DNA from: JBDKTH01 sp964558295
Lineage (GTDB): Bacteria > Planctomycetota > Planctomycetia > Pirellulales > Thermoguttaceae
DNA: 9,353 nucleotides
Assembly: GCA_964558295.1 (NCBI GenBank)
Contig: CAZLDQ010000220.1
Span: 1 to 9,353, forward strand
Direction of reading: 5' to 3'
Positions 6,680 through 9,353 of this stretch are shown here, in pieces. Under the pieces are notes generated by a model, which saw only the letters and a program-made list of their open reading frames with translations, searched no databases and was not told the origin of the DNA. Each line of letters starts with the position of its first letter. Positions within the stretch are counted from its first letter, which is position 1. The translations under genes were made by a program, and so were the position numbers.

Positions 6680-6708
6680 TTGGGTTTTTCTTGCCACCTG
6701 ATTACAAT
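6680..6708 (+). promoter_or_regulatory. Candidate sigma70-type promoter of the HEAT/TPR gene
   Basis: TTGGGT (6680-6685, 3 of 6 matches to the -35 consensus) and TACAAT (6703-6708, 5 of 6 matches to the -10 consensus) are separated by 17 nt. Transcription would begin near 6715, about 74 nt before the GTG start. No similarly good pair was found for the divergent STN gene. Confidence 0.4.
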
Positions 6709-6774
6709 CGAACATAACCGGCCCGCCCGCGACAATGCGGAGATCGCGTGGCCGCGCTGGCATACGACAGCTTC

Positions 6775-6780
6775 GAGGAG
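6775..6780 (+). promoter_or_regulatory. Shine-Dalgarno that selects a GTG start
   Basis: GAGGAG ends 8 nt before the GTG at 6789, which makes that GTG the preferred start over the in-frame ATG at 6735. The 18 extra residues of the longer form are Arg/Gly-rich and have no ribosome site of their own. Confidence 0.65.
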
Positions 6781-6788
6781 TGTCCACC

Positions 6789-7451
6789 GTGAGCAGCCCA
6801 GCCCCACGTCAACCGTTCCTGGTCCTTCTCTACGAGCAGTATCTGGAAAACCAAGACTCTGCGGGGTTCATCAGCAAGGTCGCTCACACCTATACCCAAG
6901 GTACCCTCGAACGCCTGACCGAGAGCCCCTATCCCCAAATCCGCCGCGCCGCGGTCTTGGCCCTCGGCTTCCTCGCCGACTACGAGGCCAATTCGGTCAT
7001 GGGCCGGGCCCTCTTGGACGACGACCGCACCGTACGACTCCTGGCCGAAAACGGCATCCGCAACATCTGGAACCGCGCAGGCAGCGAAGCCGATCGCCAA
7101 CAGTTGACGATCATCGCACGGCTCAATGCCGCTCAGCATTACGAGGAGGCCATCCAACGGGCAAGCCAGTTGATCGAGAAAACCCCCGCCTTGGCTGAGG
7201 CGTGGAATCAACGAGCCATCGCCCGATTCGCCCGCGGACAATACGGCGATGCAATTCGCGACTGCCACGAAGCCTTGGAAATCAACCCCTACCACTTCGC
7301 TGCCGCCGCAGGAATGGGCCATGCCTATTTGCGACTGAATAACCCTATCTCGGCCCTGGAAGCCTTCCGTCGCGCGCTACGTCTGAACCCCAATCTCGAA
7401 GGAGTTCGGGCCCAGATCGCCCGCCTCACCAAGCTGATTGAAGACAGGTAG
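6789..7451 (+). CDS. HEAT-like / TPR repeat protein
   Basis: The 220-residue product starts at GTG, chosen for the GAGGAG 8 nt upstream. There is no signal peptide or membrane segment, so it is probably cytoplasmic. Residues about 38-95 form helical pairs of HEAT type (ERLTESPYPQIRRAAVLALG, then ALLDDDRTVRLLAENGIRNIW). Residues about 102-205 carry roughly three TPR units. The clearest are AEAWNQRAIARFARGQYGDA with ALEINPYHFA, and GMGHAYLRLNNPISALEAF with ALRLNPNLEG, which show the G/A/Y/A/P spacing of TPRs. Both repeat types are protein-binding scaffolds; no catalytic residues are seen, and the partner is unknown. It is divergent from the exported STN gene (235 nt between starts) and ends 16 nt from the convergent thioredoxin gene, so it is a single-gene unit. 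Confidence 0.85.
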   Translation: MSSPAPRQPFLVLLYEQYLENQDSAGFISKVAHTYTQGTLERLTESPYPQIRRAAVLALGFLADYEANSVMGRALLDDDRTVRLLAENGIRNIWNRAGSEADRQQLTIIARLNAAQHYEEAIQRASQLIEKTPALAEAWNQRAIARFARGQYGDAIRDCHEALEINPYHFAAAAGMGHAYLRLNNPISALEAFRRALRLNPNLEGVRAQIARLTKLIEDR

Positions 7452-7467
7452 CCCCACATATCGGAGA

Positions 7468-8889
7468 CTAGCGGTAGTAGGGCGAGGCAGGAACGCCCAC
7501 CGGATTTGGGGCCGTCCAAGCCGGCGCCGACTCAGTTCGACCATCAGGCAACCTTGTCCCCGGACGGCTCGCCACACTGCCGTTCCTCTGCGCAACGGCA
7601 TTCGCATAGCGATGCGGATCGGCCAAGAACTTTTGAAACGACGCTTCGCTGGCGAACAAGTAGACCCGATTCTGGAACCATCCGCCATGTTCTCGCCGCC
7701 CTGGAACATGTTGCCCCTGTTCGATCATCAATACCACATCGTCCCCACCAAGCACTGGGGCAAAACGATCCGGTTCGGCATAGAAGCGGCGTTGTTCCTC
7801 CGGACCCGCAAAAAGATAGGTCCGGCCTTCGTGTCGCACACCCCACTTCACATTACCACGAACCCAGCGTTCTTTCTCGGTCAACTGCACTGGACAGTAC
7901 CCATCCAGCGCTAAGGGTGGATTTCCTGGGGGAACATCCACCACCGCCGACGTCGCCCCCTCGATGCCAGCCGTCTCCGCTGATCGCGAGTTGCCCGGTA
8001 CCGTTCCCTGCCATGACGGCACGGCAGAAACCGGCGGAGCGTTCTGCGTCAGAGCCGGCGGTGGACTCTGAGGCGACACAAAATTCTGACCTGGAATAGC
8101 TGGTCCCGAAGACTGCTCAATAGAACCGCCATAGGGCCGATTCGGTGGTGAGAAGACCGGCGCCGCCTGAGCTGTCGGAATCCCCTGCGGTATCGACGGT
8201 CTCTCCTGCGTCGGGGGAATATTACGCCCCTGAGGCGACAGTGCTGGATCGACCTGAACCGCCGGAGGCGTTCCCGCATAGGGAGAAACAGCCGCGACAG
8301 CCCCCACTTGAGGCACAACCCCCTGCGAATTCATGGCACGATTGTCGGCAAACGCCTGCGTCCCCTGTGCGGGCTGATACCCAGCCCCACCATTCGGTGC
8401 AACTCCCACCCCCGGACCAGCTGCGGCCGCCGACTGACCCGGAATCTGAGCAAACATCCGTCCGTTCTGCATTCGATAGTTGGCCGCCACACGATTCAAG
8501 CGTCCCACATACTGACTAGCGTCCGCGTAGCCTTGAAACCGCTCGACCACCTGTCCCTGCGGCGTGAGGATCACATCGGCCGGGATTCCCGTCACCCCAT
8601 ACTCTCTGGCCGTGGCAGGAAAATGGTCCTTGTGAAGCTTAACCGCCACGTAATCCGCCTCCAACGCGGCGGCCACATCCGGGCGACTAAAGACATCCTG
8701 CTCCATCCGTTTGCACGGGCTGCACCAGTCCGCCCAGAAGTGGACCAACACGAGGCGATTCGTCTGGCCAGCCACCTGTTTGGCACTCTCCAGACTCCAC
8801 TGCCAATGAATCGGTTGCTGGGCCACCGCCGACGAGAAGAGAGCCCAACTTACCAACATCACACCGATCAACCAATTTCTCAACCACAT
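7468..8889 (-). CDS. Exported thioredoxin-fold protein with C-terminal YHS-like modules
   Basis: The 473-residue product starts with a clear signal peptide (hydrophobic 7-20, likely cleaved after SSAVA at 23). A thioredoxin domain at about 27-135 has the redox motif WADWCSPCKRM (Cys56, Cys59) and the cis-proline in GVTGIPAD (Pro103). Both are intact, so disulfide exchange or reduction in the periplasm is expected. A Pro/Gln/Gly/Ala-rich low-complexity stretch follows at about 150-320. The C-terminal part has two YHS-like modules: about 325-378, starting LDGYCPV (Cys332) and ending EEQRRFYAEPDRFAP; and about 385-430, starting GQHVPG and ending ASFQKFLADPHRYA, where the usual Cys position is a His. 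YHS domains are often metal- or redox-associated, but this role is inferred. The 40-residue tail is Pro/Ser-rich. Only a weak ribosome site (GGACA) precedes the ATG. The thioredoxin fold is certain; the YHS reading is likely. Confidence 0.9.
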   Translation of the reverse strand: MWLRNWLIGVMLVSWALFSSAVAQQPIHWQWSLESAKQVAGQTNRLVLVHFWADWCSPCKRMEQDVFSRPDVAAALEADYVAVKLHKDHFPATAREYGVTGIPADVILTPQGQVVERFQGYADASQYVGRLNRVAANYRMQNGRMFAQIPGQSAAAAGPGVGVAPNGGAGYQPAQGTQAFADNRAMNSQGVVPQVGAVAAVSPYAGTPPAVQVDPALSPQGRNIPPTQERPSIPQGIPTAQAAPVFSPPNRPYGGSIEQSSGPAIPGQNFVSPQSPPPALTQNAPPVSAVPSWQGTVPGNSRSAETAGIEGATSAVVDVPPGNPPLALDGYCPVQLTEKERWVRGNVKWGVRHEGRTYLFAGPEEQRRFYAEPDRFAPVLGGDDVVLMIEQGQHVPGRREHGGWFQNRVYLFASEASFQKFLADPHRYANAVAQRNGSVASRPGTRLPDGRTESAPAWTAPNPVGVPASPYYR

Positions 8890-8993
8890 TGTCCGTGCCC
8901 TGGCCCCAGGATGATGAGAACGAAAAAGTCCGCGTCCCTGCGCCGTTTAGTTATCGGAACACCCCGAAGAAAACCACGATAAAATTGACGGCT

Positions 8994-9015
8994 GGCAACG
9001 GATTTGCCGATTTTT
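8994..9015 (+). terminator. Small hairpin plus T-run, plus strand
   Basis: GGCAA (8994-8998) and TTGCC (9004-9008) form a 5-bp stem with a 5-nt loop, followed by GA and five Ts. It has the shape of a weak intrinsic terminator on the plus strand, but there is no plus-strand gene upstream to end. On the minus strand the same bases lie upstream of the thioredoxin gene and could be part of its leader. Confidence 0.2.
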
Positions 9016-9219
9016 CCTACCAGCGAGATTCGCTTCCCACCTTTCAAACTTGCCAAATAAGATAAAGTGGTGTATATATAAGAGATAATAAATGATGTTC
9101 TTCCTCCTTGGGCTATTTCACCCCTCCTGCGAGAGTCCTACCGGGTCGCTTGCCCAGGTCTTGAGGAAGCCAGTGCGTTTTTGCAGATTTTGAGTTGCCA
9201 AACGAGCCATCCCAGCCAT

Positions 9220-9263
9220 AGAATCCTTGCAAGTTGACGAGAATTCTTGGTGCAAAGCTTGAC
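9220..9263. repeat. Imperfect tandem repeat
   Basis: AGAATCCTTGCAAGTTGAC (9220-9238) is followed at once by a related copy (9240-9263) that begins AGAATTCTTG, contains GCAA and ends CTTGAC. The second copy has a few inserted bases. It is two units only and could be a binding-site pair or a decayed duplication. Confidence 0.35.
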
Positions 9264-9283
9264 ACAGAAAGCTGTATGGGTAA

Positions 9284-9325
9284 GATGGCGATAGTTCGAG
9301 TTCTGTCGAGCAGGTAGTCGCCATC
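9284..9325. repeat. 8-bp inverted repeat with structured interior
   Basis: GATGGCGA (9284-9291) and TCGCCATC (9318-9325) are perfect inverted repeats 26 nt apart. Inside them, two TCGA tetramers can pair around a 6-nt loop, giving a two-part stem. No T-run follows. It may be a regulatory or mobile-element end structure, but there is no second end in the window. Confidence 0.35.
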
Positions 9326-9353
9326 GGCCCATGATCTGGAATCTCGGGGCCGT

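Larger units (their letters stand above)
8890..9353. other. Region without a supportable gene
   Basis: This stretch holds the 5' region of the thioredoxin gene on its left and no gene I can support. It looks more AT-rich than the genes, with an AT tract at about 9070-9097. Two overlapping minus-strand frames reach 64 and 68 codons (9138-9332 and 9118-9324). They have mixed codon use, no convincing ribosome sites and no recognisable family. They could also be the tail of something entering from outside the window. No confident thioredoxin-gene promoter was found. Confidence 0.6.

Noticed and set aside
6610..6807. 65-codon minus-strand frame across the promoter and start of the HEAT/TPR gene
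   Set aside because: It overlaps the supported GTG start and promoter region of the opposite strand and resembles no family.
8925..8960. CCGATAA on the minus strand upstream of the thioredoxin gene as a sigma28-type -10 box
   Set aside because: Seven of eight bases match, but the sequence 11 nt upstream does not resemble the TAAAGTTT -35 element.
9118..9332. Two overlapping minus-strand frames of 64 and 68 codons as genes
   Set aside because: No ribosome sites, mixed codon use, no recognised family. They are kept only as a possibility in the region note.
1..9353. CRISPR array, tRNA, rRNA, integrase, toxin-antitoxin or phage-defence genes
   Set aside because: No regularly spaced repeats, cloverleaf-like sequence or matching protein motifs were seen.

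Overview
The window most likely comes from a member of the Planctomycetota, probably Pirellulales-like. The genes look GC-rich by eye. Two of them have architectures I associate with that phylum: an exported STN/secretin-N protein without a secretin barrel, and an exported thioredoxin joined to YHS-like modules. This assignment rests on recognised protein style, not on a marker gene.

Left half (1-5125): a chemotaxis-type signalling locus. On the minus strand, cheW, cheR and cheA lie in one tight operon. The cheW-cheR gap is 9 nt, and the cheR stop and cheA start share ATGA. The operon reads out of the left edge of the window, so the last residues of CheA are missing. Across a 426-nt divergent regulatory region, cheY reads the other way. 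CheW couples receptors to the kinase CheA, CheR methylates receptors, and CheY is a single-domain phosphoacceptor. No receptor, cheB, cheD or flagellar gene is visible, so whether the output is motility or something else cannot be told here. CheA has two Hpt domains and an unusually long dimerisation helical hairpin.

The divergent region 4337-4762 holds a good promoter candidate for cheW, a strong 11-bp hairpin, two smaller inverted repeats, and a cheY start site with an overlapping two-codon ORF and an upstream sequence complementary to the Shine-Dalgarno. cheY converges on the next gene across 5126-5329, which holds a terminator-like hairpin and a REP-like palindrome.

Right half: a minus-strand exported protein with STN and secretin-N-like modules (5330-6553), possibly preceded by an 18-codon leader ORF; a divergent plus-strand HEAT/TPR protein (6789-7451); and, converging on it with a 16-nt gap, a minus-strand exported thioredoxin with YHS-like modules (7468-8889). 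The last 464 nt (8890-9353) look more AT-rich and hold no gene I can support, only repeats and inverted repeats.
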